From Bin87 sp034423115 (GTDB lineage Bacteria > Chloroflexota > Dehalococcoidia > Lucifugimonadales > UBA3495): a stretch of 64,000 nt of DNA. Within the stretch, counting starts at the first letter, position 1, and each line of letters begins with the position of its first letter. Shown here piece by piece: positions 14,963-23,314 of this stretch. A program made the translations under genes and the position numbers. The notes below the pieces were generated by a model. The model worked only from the letters and a program-made list of their open reading frames with translations, did no database searches and had not been told where the DNA came from. The DNA is taken from NCBI GenBank assembly GCA_034423115.1, contig DAOUJD010000057.1, forward strand, positions 1-64,000. Direction: 5' to 3'.

Positions 14963-15315
14963 AGCGGGAGTCCGTGCGGGACGTAGCTGTTCAGAGTCGC
15001 TGAGTTATCCCGTGTGGCAGTAGTCGTTCCGGCAAAAGTGGAAATTCGGAGTGGCCACGGGCCGGCAAACGTGAGTAGAGAGATGGGTCCCTGGATACCG
15101 GCTTTCGCCGGTATGACGGGCTGGGTTCGCTTAGGGTCACCCAAGTCTGAACAACTAATGCGGGACGCCGCGCTTGCCCATAATGATTGGCCGGCGTAGA
15201 ATGACGGCACTCAAAATCGTCGCCGGCGAAACGCCGGAAACTAACCAAACGCCGGATTCGCGCTCTCTTCTGCAAGTCGGCGCGTGTCGGAAAACCTGAT
15301 TTAGGAGAACCGGTC
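14963..15315. other. Intergenic stretch with a palindromic repeat
   Basis: No gene. It contains a palindrome ATACCGGC-TTTC-GCCGGTAT (15095-15114) of the common type whose translated arms read VIPAKAGIQ; a sister copy is at 32581-32600. The rest is unremarkable, with a CGCCGGCG-rich patch near 15222-15237 just before the next gene's leader. Confidence 0.6.
15095..15114. repeat. Palindromic dispersed repeat (ACCGGC-TTTC-GCCGGT)
   Basis: Perfect 8-bp arms and a TTTC loop, flanked by CTGG and GACGGGCTGGG. The same unit with one base pair changed symmetrically (TTCCGGC/GCCGGAA) occurs at 32581-32600 inside a MITE. Symmetric compensating change indicates that the hairpin is kept. Confidence 0.75.
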
Positions 15316-16530
15316 ATGGCAGAAGCAAAAGGCCCCCTGGACGGGATACGAGTAATTGACCTGGGTCGGCACCAGGCCGGTCCGCGCTGCGCGCAAGTGC
15401 TCGCACGGCTGGGCGCTGAGGTCATCAAGGTTGAGCGGCTGGGCGGCGAAGAGACCCGCTACCATGCCCCGTGGGTGCGCAAGCAGTCCGCGTACTGGGT
15501 GCAGTACAACAGCGGGAAGAAGAGCCTGAGCATCGACCTCCGCAAAGAGGACGGCAAAGAGGTGCTGCGCAAGCTAGTTGGTGTCTCTGACGTCCTGTTG
15601 CAGAACTTCCGGCCCGGCACCATCGACATCATGGGCTTCGGCTATGACGTGCTGTACGAGCTGAACCCGCGCATCATCATGGTCAATGTATCAGCCTACG
15701 GTCAGTTCGGCCCGTATCGCGACCAGATCGGATACGACCCGATTGGGCAGACTATGTCCGGAATCGCGATGGTAACCGGCGAAGAGGGAATGCCGCCCAT
15801 TCGCGCCGGCGTGCCCATCATCGACCGGACTACCGCCCTGCACGCGGCTATCGGCACGCTGGCGGCCCTGCACGAGCGCGAGTCATCGGGACAGGGTCAG
15901 TGTATCGACGCGTGCCTGGCAGACACGGGCTACAGCTACACCGAGATCCCAGTAACTGCCTACCACGGCGCCGGCATCGAGCCTCGACGCGGTGAATCGG
16001 CAGCGCCGCCTTCGGGAACGTACCCCTGCGCGGATGGCTGGGTTCTAATCTCCGCCGGAGACCAACACCACTGGCACCGGGTGTGCAACGCCCTAGGCAA
16101 GCCGGAGTGGCTGGAAGACCCTCGGTTCACGACTCGCCACGAGCGGGGACGCAACGGCGAATTGGTCAACCAGGCGATGCGAGACCTAATGGCGAACATG
16201 AGCATGAAGGACGCGATCGCCCACTTCACGCATCACGATGTGGTGGCGGCACCGGTCAACACCATTGCCCAGGCCGCGGCGGATCCTCATCCGTGGGAGC
16301 GCCGCGCAATGGTGGAGGTCGATGACTTCCTGGCCGGCACCATCGCCGTGTCCGGAGACTTCTGGCATTTCAGCCGCACCCCTGCGGTGGTAGGTACGAC
16401 TCCGCGCGTGGGCGAGCACAACGAGGATGTGCTTACCGGACTGTTGGGCTATAGTGAGGACGAGGTGCAGTCCATGTACGAGGCCAACGTGATCGGCAAC
16501 TTTGACCACTACGACGAAGTTCCCGGCTAG
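15316..16530 (+). CDS. CaiB/BaiF (class III) CoA-transferase
   Basis: 404 residues, standard family length. The nucleophile is D198 in GQGQCIDACLADTGY. The N-terminal GIRVIDLGRHQAGPRCAQVLARLGAEVIKVE and VLLQNFRPGTIDIMGFGYD are typical, and HEHNEDVL-like closure is seen as RVGEHNEDVLTGLLGYS. Preceded by TTTAGGAG, eight bases before the ATG. It stands alone with its own terminator-like hairpin. The tyrosine-rich stretch after the nucleophile differs from the other three members in this window, suggesting a different acyl substrate. Confidence 0.92.
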   Translation: MAEAKGPLDGIRVIDLGRHQAGPRCAQVLARLGAEVIKVERLGGEETRYHAPWVRKQSAYWVQYNSGKKSLSIDLRKEDGKEVLRKLVGVSDVLLQNFRPGTIDIMGFGYDVLYELNPRIIMVNVSAYGQFGPYRDQIGYDPIGQTMSGIAMVTGEEGMPPIRAGVPIIDRTTALHAAIGTLAALHERESSGQGQCIDACLADTGYSYTEIPVTAYHGAGIEPRRGESAAPPSGTYPCADGWVLISAGDQHHWHRVCNALGKPEWLEDPRFTTRHERGRNGELVNQAMRDLMANMSMKDAIAHFTHHDVVAAPVNTIAQAAADPHPWERRAMVEVDDFLAGTIAVSGDFWHFSRTPAVVGTTPRVGEHNEDVLTGLLGYSEDEVQSMYEANVIGNFDHYDEVPG

Positions 16531-16553
16531 GTCACCCTAAAGCCGAAAGATCG

Positions 16554-16577
16554 AAGGGCGGGTGTATTCCCGCCCTT
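16554..16577 (+). terminator. Intrinsic terminator-like hairpin
   Basis: AAGGGCGGG (16554-16562), a six-base loop, then CCCGCCCTT (16569-16577), followed by AATCTTTT. It lies 24 bases after the CoA-transferase stop. It is the most terminator-like copy of the GC-rich palindromes in the window. Confidence 0.75.
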
Positions 16578-16608
16578 AATCTTTTGCATGGGTTATATCG
16601 GCTTTACA

Positions 16609-16869
16609 ATGAGTAGGAATTACGAGTGGGATCCTGACAAGCAACGCGAAAACTTTGATAAGCACGGAGTGGACTTCGCCGACATTCCCAATTTCGATTG
16701 GGAAGGATCTACCATCTTACGGAGCGACCGGCAAGGGGAAACTCGATTCATCGCCTACGGTTATGTCGATGCAAGGCTGCATGCGGTTGTTTTTGTCATC
16801 CGCGGGAGCGTGTGGAGAATTATCAGCTTCCGCCGAGCCAACCGCAGAGAGGTAAATAGATATGGCTGA
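16609..16869 (+). CDS. brnT: BrnT-type ribonuclease toxin (DUF497)
   Basis: 86 residues from the ATG at 16609 (seven in-frame residues lie upstream to 16588). The DUF497/BrnT pattern is clear: YEWDPDKQRENFDKHGVDF, then RQGETRFIAYGYVDARLHAVVFVIRG and WRIISFRRANRREVNRY. BrnT toxins are RelE-fold ribonucleases. The next gene overlaps its end by eight bases, as an antitoxin would. The usual antitoxin BrnA is not what follows, see the next entry. Confidence 0.88.
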   Translation: MSRNYEWDPDKQRENFDKHGVDFADIPNFDWEGSTILRSDRQGETRFIAYGYVDARLHAVVFVIRGSVWRIISFRRANRREVNRYG

Positions 16870-17125
16870 CGGTTATTCACGCAACGGTCTCACTACGGAG
16901 GAATTTGCTGCCCTCCCGCCTTACGAAAAAGTAGCGACGATGACCTTCGCCCAGATTGAAAGGGCGTACGGTGAAGAAATCGCCATCAACGTAGGTATTG
17001 CTACCGACGGAGACACCTGGGTGCCCCAAGAGGCGGAGTTCTCGAAGATGAGACCGATCGATCAGGTGATTGGTCGATTCAAAGACACCAACACATCCGA
17101 CGGCGCTGGTCAATCCTCGCCATGA
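16862..17125 (+). CDS. Small protein coupled to BrnT, possible non-BrnA antitoxin
   Basis: 87 residues, acidic (many D/E), with the internal segment YEKVATMTFAQIERAYGEEIAINVGIATDGDTW. I do not recognise the family. It lacks the ribbon-helix-helix end that typical BrnA antitoxins have. Its start overlaps the last eight bases of brnT, so translation is coupled, which suggests that it neutralises the toxin. It then converges on the LLM gene without a gap (stop codons adjoin at 17125/17126). Confidence 0.7.
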   Translation: MADGYSRNGLTTEEFAALPPYEKVATMTFAQIERAYGEEIAINVGIATDGDTWVPQEAEFSKMRPIDQVIGRFKDTNTSDGAGQSSP

Positions 17126-18070
17126 TTATGCAACGTGGCGCATGATGTCGTTGGCGAACCAATCGAGTCGCTCCAAGCCTTGGTTCAGGTCGCTGCCCCG
17201 GATGTCGAAGATGATGTGGGACACGCCGATATCGGTATAGGTTTGCACGTCTTCCAGGATGGCGTCGGGAGAGCCTGAGAACCGCCGGCGCGGACCGGAT
17301 TGCATCGTGGCTGGGTCGTAGAGCGGAGCCTTCATTGAGACCTGAATCTCTGAAGGGTCGCGATTTGCCTGTTCGGCGAAACGATTCAGCGTTACGAGGT
17401 CGCCGGCCAATTCCTCAGGTTCCAGCGTGGCGGCTGGGATGGTGCCAACAGGGTGCCAGCCGTCGCCGATGGTGGCGGCACGCCGGATCGCGGGACGGCT
17501 CTGTCCACCGACCCATATCGGCGGGTGCGGTTTCTGGACGGGTTTCGGCAGGAACTGGATTCCCGAGAATTGAACGTATTTGCCGTCGAATTCCGGATTG
17601 GGGCTGGTCCAGAGTTCCTTGTATGCGTGGAGGTATTCGTCGGTAACTGCGCCGCGCTCTGCGAACGGGGGCGTGGCAAGCGCCTCGAACTCTTCCTCCA
17701 TCCAGCCCACTCCGACGCCCAAGATCAGCCGGCCCTGGGAGAGGACATCCAACGTGGCGAGAATTTTGGCCGCCAGGATGGGCGGGCGATAGGGCACGAT
17801 CATCACGCTGGGGACCAGGCGGATGTTTTCGGTAACGCCGGCCAAGTAGGTCAGCAGGGTGAGTTGCTCGAAGTATTCGCCGCTTTCGCCGGTTGGAAAT
17901 TCACCGCTGACGGTGTAGGGATACGGAGAATCGATACGGTTGGGGACGAGGACATGGTCACCCGCGACCATGCAATAGAACCCCAGCCGGTCTCCGGTTT
18001 GGGCGATCTGGGCCAATGGGCCCGGTTGGGCGTTGGGGCCGTGATTGGGGAGGTAAAACCCGAACTGCAT
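17126..18070 (-). CDS. LLM-class F420-dependent oxidoreductase
   Basis: 314 residues from the ATG at 18070, chosen because AGGAG lies nine bases upstream and because MQFGFYLPNHGPN is the usual N-terminus; the frame continues upstream without a site. Luciferase-like barrel: AQTGDRLGFYCMVAGDHVLVP, then VTENIRLVPSVMIVPYRPPILAAKILATLDVLSQGRLILGVGVGW and KPHPPIWVGGQSRPAIRRAATIGDGWHP, typical of the actinobacterial/chloroflexal F420 branch. It differs from the LLM protein at 4126 and so is not a recent copy. Substrate unknown. A small membrane protein gene lies 26 bases upstream on the same strand. Confidence 0.92.
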   Translation of the reverse strand: MQFGFYLPNHGPNAQPGPLAQIAQTGDRLGFYCMVAGDHVLVPNRIDSPYPYTVSGEFPTGESGEYFEQLTLLTYLAGVTENIRLVPSVMIVPYRPPILAAKILATLDVLSQGRLILGVGVGWMEEEFEALATPPFAERGAVTDEYLHAYKELWTSPNPEFDGKYVQFSGIQFLPKPVQKPHPPIWVGGQSRPAIRRAATIGDGWHPVGTIPAATLEPEELAGDLVTLNRFAEQANRDPSEIQVSMKAPLYDPATMQSGPRRRFSGSPDAILEDVQTYTDIGVSHIIFDIRGSDLNQGLERLDWFANDIMRHVA

Positions 18071-18096
18071 TAGGTTACTCCTGGATGGGCGTTTGG

Positions 18097-18219
18097 TCAG
18101 AAACGGACGTTGAAATCGCCGAACAACAGGGTAAGGATTATTGACGCGATTATCAAACCCGCCACTATTCCGAGAACGCATCCGCATCCTTTGTTGAATG
18201 ACTGAAAGAAGCTGGTCAT
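18097..18219 (-). CDS. 40-residue single-pass membrane protein
   Basis: The frame reads MTSFFQSFNKGCGCVLGIVA and continues GLIIASIILTLLFGDFNVRF to a stop. A short amphipathic start with a Gly/Cys motif (KGCGC) precedes one transmembrane helix (about 14-34). Proteins with this KGCGCxLG-plus-helix layout are common, usually unannotated, small membrane proteins. It is co-directional with the LLM gene (26-bp gap). There is no clear Shine-Dalgarno sequence, so confidence is moderate. Confidence 0.55.
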   Translation of the reverse strand: MTSFFQSFNKGCGCVLGIVAGLIIASIILTLLFGDFNVRF

Positions 18220-18282
18220 GGCGGGACGGTAGGAGAGGCACTGCAGAGGGGAAACAGGGAACAATGGCGCAGAGCCCAGCCC

Positions 18283-18291
18283 TGCTATAAT
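18283..18291 (+). promoter_or_regulatory. Extended -10 (TGCTATAAT)
   Basis: Perfect TGCTATAAT, 82 bases upstream of the GlcG-like gene, without a recognisable -35. Identical nonamers occur at 40857 and 50984. Confidence 0.6.
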
Positions 18292-18373
18292 ATCGCAGCC
18301 GGTTTGCGACCCTCAACCGGCGTCAAAAACCAACGTCAACCATTTCGAAAACCACTCAAGGAGAGTCCTAGTC

Positions 18374-18793
18374 ATGCCAAACATCACCCTTGATCAAGCC
18401 GAAGCAGTGCTGGCAGGCGCGAAAGCGGCCGCCCTGGATTTGGGCAAAGCATTCAGTTTTTCCGTGGTGGACGCCCGCGGCGACCTGATCACGATGTGCA
18501 AGATGGACGGTTCCGCGTGGCGCACCCCTTATGTGTCCCGGGGGAAAGCTCGCGCGTCTGCCTGCTTTGGCGAGCCCAGCGGAGACCTTACCGAGCGGTC
18601 CACCACGCCCATCATGCGCGCAGTGATGGAGGTCGAACGGGGCGAGTTCGTTCCCGGCCAGGGCGCGTTGCCGATATACATGAACGGCGAGTTGATCGGC
18701 GCCGTCGGTGGCAGCGGAGGAACCGCCCAGGAAGACGAGGACTGCTCCCGGGCCGGGATTGGCAGGCTCGCAGGGGCCAGCGCCAGCCGTTAG
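18374..18793 (+). CDS. GlcG/HbpS-family protein
   Basis: 139 residues. Whole-length match to the GlcG/HbpS (DUF336) fold: TLDQAEAVLAGAKAAALDLGKAFSFSVVDARGDLI, MDGSAWRTPYVSRGKARASACFG, and the Gly-rich end GELIGAVGGSGGTAQEDEDCSRAGI. Members bind haem or cofactors, or act as accessory proteins beside oxidoreductases. A strong AAGGAGAG site precedes the ATG. Monocistronic, with an extended -10 promoter and a terminator hairpin. Confidence 0.9.
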   Translation: MPNITLDQAEAVLAGAKAAALDLGKAFSFSVVDARGDLITMCKMDGSAWRTPYVSRGKARASACFGEPSGDLTERSTTPIMRAVMEVERGEFVPGQGALPIYMNGELIGAVGGSGGTAQEDEDCSRAGIGRLAGASASR

Positions 18794-18824
18794 TCAGCCG
18801 CCAACAGCAACCGAGCCAAACAAA

Positions 18825-18855
18825 GGGCCCTGCGGATCAAGTCTCGGCAGGGCCC
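18825..18855. terminator. Bidirectional terminator hairpin
   Basis: GGGCCCTGC (18825-18833) and GCAGGGCCC (18847-18855) with a 13-base loop, in the gap between convergent genes ending at 18793 and 18879. Confidence 0.7.
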
Positions 18856-18878
18856 CATCCATGTCCGGTGACAGGGTG

Positions 18879-19172
18879 TTAGTCGGTTGACGATACCTCG
18901 AAATGCTTCACCCAGTATTCGCCACGATAGAGGTGCTCCACCTCGCGGGCGATGTTGGCGCGAAAATCGCTGGTCTCGTAAGCGCGGAGGTCTCCCAACG
19001 TGTCCCATACGCTGACGCTGACGCCCTCGTCGGGGTCCTCAGTGCTGCGTATCAACTGCCTTTCGCGCAGTCCCGTGGGCTTGGCTCCAGCGGTCACGCG
19101 CTCGTGATAGTGCCGCTCAAACTCCTCCCAGGAACCTGCCCGGAGCTTACCCCAGACCATTCGGATGAACAT
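18879..19172 (-). CDS. ABM/dimeric alpha-beta barrel protein
   Basis: 97 residues from the ATG at 19172, which has a strong site (AAGGAGGT); a longer frame lacks one. MFIRMVWGKLRAGSWEEFERHYHERV and SVSVWDTLGDLRAYETSDF are the pattern of antibiotic-biosynthesis-monooxygenase-like small proteins (ferredoxin-like dimers). These act as cofactorless monooxygenases, haem-degrading enzymes or simple ligand binders. The actual activity is not deducible. The next gene upstream on this strand begins 85 bases away. Confidence 0.82.
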   Translation of the reverse strand: MFIRMVWGKLRAGSWEEFERHYHERVTAGAKPTGLRERQLIRSTEDPDEGVSVSVWDTLGDLRAYETSDFRANIAREVEHLYRGEYWVKHFEVSSTD

Positions 19173-19257
19173 GTTTTTTTGACCTCCTTGAGATAAACGC
19201 CTGCCGCGAAACGATGTGTTTAGAGCGTTTCGCAACTCATAGCCGGTGGGTTTAAGG

Positions 19258-19947
19258 TTAGTGTTCCAGGTCGCCAGTGGCGTGCTCGATAATTTTGGCC
19301 GCGGTATCGTCGCTCATGTGGCCCATGTCGAGCATCATGTGGTAAAGGGTCGGGTTGTGCGGGGAGACTTTGAAGAATTTCTGGAAGAACCGTTCCCGCG
19401 CCTCCTCCAGGCCTTCGAGGTATTCGCGGGCTTCGGCTTCGCCCAGGTGTTCGCGCTCCATGATGGTTGCCACGCGCCTGGACATCGGAGCGAGCATGCC
19501 AACGTGGAGCACGCCGGGAGTGTCACCGAGGATGACGTTCGCCCCGCGTCCGATGATGACGACGTGGCCGGCCTGGGCCAGGTTGCGCACGACCTCGCGC
19601 GTGGTGTCGATGAAGAGCTGGTCGTTGACGCGCTGCACCCGGGACGAGGATTCGCCAGCGAGCTCGTGGTACGTTTCCGGCAGGGTCTCAATTCCAACAC
19701 CCAGATCGTAATCGCCGGAAACCGCAGCGCGTTCGAGGACTCGTCCCAGTAGCGCGGTGACCCGGTCTCCGAACCGTTCGACGCGCTGCTCCTTTGCCAT
19801 AAGGATGGATACGGGAGAACCGATGATGCGGGCCGCTTCGGCGAACACCATGCGGTCCACGTAGTTGAGATGCAAGTCGTGGGCGACCTGCTGGCCAACC
19901 GCGATGGAGCCGGCTCCGATGGGGCCGTTAATGGTGATTACTGGCAT
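19258..19947 (-). CDS. Cytidylate-kinase-like nucleotide kinase
   Basis: 229 residues. P-loop GPIGAGS at residues 8-14 (MPVITINGPIGAGSIAVGQQVA). The start ATG at 19947 has GGGGAGGT nine bases upstream. The LNYVDRMVFAEAARIIG, VVIIGRGANVILGD and APMSRRVATIMEREHLGEAEA segments follow the cytidylate kinase-2-like family, which has the AAA/NMP-kinase fold. The P-loop lacks the usual Lys after GxxGxG (reading GAGSIAV), so kinase activity is uncertain. The family is frequent in Chloroflexota and its substrate is untested as far as I know. Confidence 0.85.
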   Translation of the reverse strand: MPVITINGPIGAGSIAVGQQVAHDLHLNYVDRMVFAEAARIIGSPVSILMAKEQRVERFGDRVTALLGRVLERAAVSGDYDLGVGIETLPETYHELAGESSSRVQRVNDQLFIDTTREVVRNLAQAGHVVIIGRGANVILGDTPGVLHVGMLAPMSRRVATIMEREHLGEAEAREYLEGLEEARERFFQKFFKVSPHNPTLYHMMLDMGHMSDDTAAKIIEHATGDLEH

Positions 19948-20132
19948 AACGTTACCTCCCCTGTTCGCCAAAAGCTCATTTTGGGCCGTTCGCTTGCATC
20001 GAAACCTTACGATTAAGATGATAACACAGTGAGATTAGTGGACCGGAACCGGTTACCTTCTGCGACCACGAAGGGTAGGGCCATCGTGAGAGAGGGCAGA
20101 CCCAGCGGACTGCCCTCTCGTTGTAGTTGGTA

Positions 20133-22694
20133 TTAGCGGCGGCCCCCGCCACCACCGAGGAACCTACGGTCGGCAGGGTTTCGGCTGCCTCCGGAGGAGC
20201 GTCCTCCCCCTCCCGGCGGTCGGCGCCCGCCACGATCGCGGTCGTTGGGATCACTGCCCAGCATGGAGTTACGGTCGCGTTCGCGATCACCGCCGTAGCC
20301 ACGGCCGCCGCGGTCGCCGCCGCCGCCACCGCCTCCGCGTCCGCCACGGTCCCGGTCTCCGCCGCCACCGTAACCTCCACGGCCACCACGGTCTCGGTCA
20401 CCGCCAAAGCCACCACGCCCGCCACCGCTACGGTCTCGATCGCGTCCTCCGCCTCCGCCGTAACCGCCGCGACCACCACGGTCACCGCCACGATCGCGGT
20501 CGAATCCGCCGCGACCGTAACCACCGCCGCGTGGCCCGCGATCCCGGTCGCCGGCAGGGCGGTCGGGACGTGCAGGAGGCGGCTCCGTGTCGCCCATCAA
20601 CACTCGCCGGGACATATTGATGCGGCCCATGTGGTCGATTTCGTGGATCATTACGGTGATTTCCTGACCGATGTCCACGTCTTCGTAGGCCAGGTCGCCC
20701 AGTTCCTCGTTGCGTACCAGGCCGTCTTTTCCACCCGGTGACAACTCGACGAACACACCGAAGTTGGTGGTGCGAGTGATCTTGCCGGTGATGATGTCGC
20801 CCACCTCGGGGTCGCGGGTCAAACCGTCCACGCGACTGCGGGCCAGTTCGATCATCGGTTGGTCGCTGGAGGAGATGATGACGCCGCCGTCGTCCGAAAC
20901 GTCGATGTTGCAGCCCGTTTCCTCCTGGATTGCGCGGATGACACGTCCGCCAGGGCCGATGAGGGCTCCGATCTTCTCGACCGGAATTTGCATCTTCACG
21001 AGCTTGGGCGCGTATTTGCTCATCTGCGAGCGCGGTTCGGTTATCGCTTCCGACATGCGATCGAGGATGTGCAGGCGACCGACGCGGGCTTGTTCCAGGG
21101 CCTCGCTCAGCAATTCCTGGGTCAGGCCGTCGATTTTCACGTCCATCTGCAGGGCGTTTATGCCTCGCTCGGTGCCGGCGACTTTGAAGTCCATGTCGCC
21201 CAAGAAGTCCTCGATACCCTGGATGTCGCTGAGGATAGCGTAGCGTTGGCCATCACCCTCGGTGATCAGACCCATGGCGATACCGGCCACCGGCGCAACC
21301 AGCGGCACGCCGGCATCCATCAGGGCCATGGAGGAGCCGCAGACGCTGCCCATGGACGTGGAGCCGTTGGAAGCCAGCACTTCGCTGACGACGCGGACGG
21401 TGTACGGGAATTCCTCTTCGGGCGGCATGGCGGCCATGATGGCCCTTTCGGCCAGCGCGCCGTGCCCGATTTCGCGCCGTCCCGGGGATCCCACACGCCG
21501 GGCCTCTCCCACACTATAGGGAGGGAAGTTGTAATGGTGCATGAACTGCTTGGTGTTGTCGGGGCCGACGGTGTCCAGCGTCTGCTTCATTGCCAACGAG
21601 GCCAGGGTGGCGATAGACAGCACCTGGGTCTGGCCGCGTGTGAACAGGCCGCTTCCGTGGGCGCGGGGCAGTTCGCCGACGCTACAGGTGATGGGTCGGA
21701 TTTCATCCAGACTGCGGCCGTCGGGCCTGACGTTCTGGTTGAGGATACGGCCACGGACCTCTGCCTTGACCAAGTTCTTGAAGGATTCGGCGATTTCGCC
21801 AGATGAATAGTCCTCCACCAACTGGGTCATGACCTCGGCTTCGATGGCGTCAAGGCTGGCATCGCGTTCGCTCTTGAAGGAATTGCGCTCAAGCACCTCT
21901 GCGATTCGGCCGTTGACCAACGCGTCGATCTTTTTCTGACGCTCGTCGGCCGTTTCGTAATCCACGTGGACGGAAACCTTGTCCAAGCCTCGTTCGGCAA
22001 CCAGGCGGTCGATGAGCTCGATGGTCTGCACGTTGCTTTCGTGGGCCAGGCGGATGCCCTCGAGGATGACTTCTTCCGAAACCTCCACGGAACCGGATTC
22101 GACCATCATGATGGCATCGCGATTGCTGGCCACCACCATGTTCAGTTCGGCTGCGTTGCTGTCCTGAAAGCTGGGATTGATGCGGTAATCGTTGCCATTC
22201 CAAGTGACACGGCATGCGCCGATGGGTCCGTCGAAGGGGATTTGGCTGAGGGACAGCGCTGCGGAGGCGGCGACCATGCCGAAGGTTTCCGGCGGGTGGT
22301 TCTCATCCACCGACAGAACGGTGATGATTACCTGTACTTCATTGTGCAGGCCCTTGGGAAACAGGGGCCTGATGCTGCGGTCGGTGAGGCGCGCCGACAG
22401 GATCGCTTCGGTTCCGGGGCGCCCCTCACGCCGGAAGAAGCTGCCGGGGATCTTGCCGACCGCGTAGAGGCGTTCTTCAAATTCCACGGTCAAAGGGAGG
22501 AAATCGATCCCTTCCCGAGCCTGCTCGGACATTACCGCAGTTGCCAGTAGTATCGTTTCGCCGCAGGTTATGGTTACCGACCCGTGGGCCTGCTGGGCCA
22601 ACCGGCCCGTTTCAAGAGTGATGGGTTGTCCGCCGATTTCGCCCTCTATGGCGAATGGGTTCATGAGTCCGTTGGTGTTTTCAGTCGTGGTCAT
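20133..22694 (-). CDS. pnp: Polyribonucleotide nucleotidyltransferase with long RGG-type tail
   Basis: 853 residues from the ATG at 22694. PNPase degrades RNA 3'-5' using phosphate. Domains in order: RNase PH 1 (about 1-220, FLPLTVEFEERLYAVGKIPGSF), helical linker, RNase PH 2 (about 320-545, VRPDGRSLDEIRPI, FMHHYNFPPYSVGE), KH (PVEKIGALIGPGGRVIRAIQEETG), S1 (about 620-700, VGDIITGKITRTTNFGVFVEL). After S1 comes a 152-residue tail of repeated RGG, GGYGGGG and DRDRG units (coded at 20136-20591), unlike the short tails of most bacterial PNPases. rpsO lies directly upstream, the classic rpsO-pnp order. Start choice is uncertain, since no strong site precedes it. Confidence 0.96.
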   Translation of the reverse strand: MTTTENTNGLMNPFAIEGEIGGQPITLETGRLAQQAHGSVTITCGETILLATAVMSEQAREGIDFLPLTVEFEERLYAVGKIPGSFFRREGRPGTEAILSARLTDRSIRPLFPKGLHNEVQVIITVLSVDENHPPETFGMVAASAALSLSQIPFDGPIGACRVTWNGNDYRINPSFQDSNAAELNMVVASNRDAIMMVESGSVEVSEEVILEGIRLAHESNVQTIELIDRLVAERGLDKVSVHVDYETADERQKKIDALVNGRIAEVLERNSFKSERDASLDAIEAEVMTQLVEDYSSGEIAESFKNLVKAEVRGRILNQNVRPDGRSLDEIRPITCSVGELPRAHGSGLFTRGQTQVLSIATLASLAMKQTLDTVGPDNTKQFMHHYNFPPYSVGEARRVGSPGRREIGHGALAERAIMAAMPPEEEFPYTVRVVSEVLASNGSTSMGSVCGSSMALMDAGVPLVAPVAGIAMGLITEGDGQRYAILSDIQGIEDFLGDMDFKVAGTERGINALQMDVKIDGLTQELLSEALEQARVGRLHILDRMSEAITEPRSQMSKYAPKLVKMQIPVEKIGALIGPGGRVIRAIQEETGCNIDVSDDGGVIISSSDQPMIELARSRVDGLTRDPEVGDIITGKITRTTNFGVFVELSPGGKDGLVRNEELGDLAYEDVDIGQEITVMIHEIDHMGRINMSRRVLMGDTEPPPARPDRPAGDRDRGPRGGGYGRGGFDRDRGGDRGGRGGYGGGGGRDRDRSGGGRGGFGGDRDRGGRGGYGGGGDRDRGGRGGGGGGGDRGGRGYGGDRERDRNSMLGSDPNDRDRGGRRPPGGGGRSSGGSRNPADRRFLGGGGGRR

Positions 22695-23047
22695 AACAGG
22701 GTTGTTTTCTACCTCTCTCTTCCGATACGTGGTTCCGGCCGCCCGTGTACGTTTATGCGCCAACCTGGAACAGAATAGTGCGGCAATGCGACCGGATTTC
22801 TTCTCTGCCGCCGCGTTGGGTCACCGGCGGCCTCCTCCATATCCTCCTCCCTCTCTCACCTCGCACAAGAATAAGCGCCGGCCTTGGATCAGCGACTATC
22901 TGTCGCTGTGCGAACGATTTTTGGCCGCGCACGTGATGTTTGGGAGCCTGCTGATGCGCGCACGATTTGTCCACGCGGCTTGGCGAGTTGATATCGGTCA
23001 CTTAACATGCGAGTGTCGGTGACCAGGAATTGGAACAGCAGATTATG
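22695..23047 (-). other. rpsO-pnp intergenic leader
   Basis: About 350 bases without a gene. In the direction of transcription GGTCAC (near 23016-23023) can pair with GTGACC (near 22996-23002), followed by a pyrimidine-rich tract. In many bacteria this interval carries the RNase III-cut autoregulatory hairpin of pnp; equivalence here is inferred. Small frames in this stretch look spurious. Confidence 0.4.
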
Positions 23048-23314
23048 TTACCGACGGAGTCCGAGCCTTCCGATCAGACTTTGGTATCGTCCGACGTCCT
23101 CGCGGCTAAGGTAATTCAACAGGCGGCGCCTTTTTGACACCATGGTTACCAAACCCCTGCGGGAATGCACATCCTTTCGATGTGTTCGGAGGTGATCGGT
23201 AACCTGCCGGATGCGTTCGGTGAGCATCGCGACTTGCAATTCGGTGGAGCCGGTATCGGTTTCGTGCGTCCGATATTCTTCAATGACTCGCTGCTTGACG
23301 TCGGGGTCCAACAT
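23048..23314 (-). CDS. rpsO: 30S ribosomal protein S15
   Basis: 88 residues from the ATG at 23314 (MLDPDVKQRVIEEYRTHETDTGSTELQVAMLT...), the expected size. The longer frame to 23431 is not homologous. S15 binds 16S rRNA helices early in 30S assembly; the RNA-binding HRKDVHSRRGL and YLSREDVGRYQSLIGRLGLRR are intact. It precedes pnp on the same strand. Confidence 0.96.
   Translation of the reverse strand: MLDPDVKQRVIEEYRTHETDTGSTELQVAMLTERIRQVTDHLRTHRKDVHSRRGLVTMVSKRRRLLNYLSREDVGRYQSLIGRLGLRR

Noticed and set aside
20136..20591. Tandem GC-rich repeats resembling a satellite or CRISPR-like array
   Set aside because: The repeats are imperfect and keep the reading frame of the PNPase RGG tail; there are no constant repeats with unique spacers.
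20859..22550. Long plus-strand frames (315 and 194 codons) opposite pnp
   Set aside because: Antisense shadows of the well-supported PNPase gene, caused by high GC and strong codon bias.
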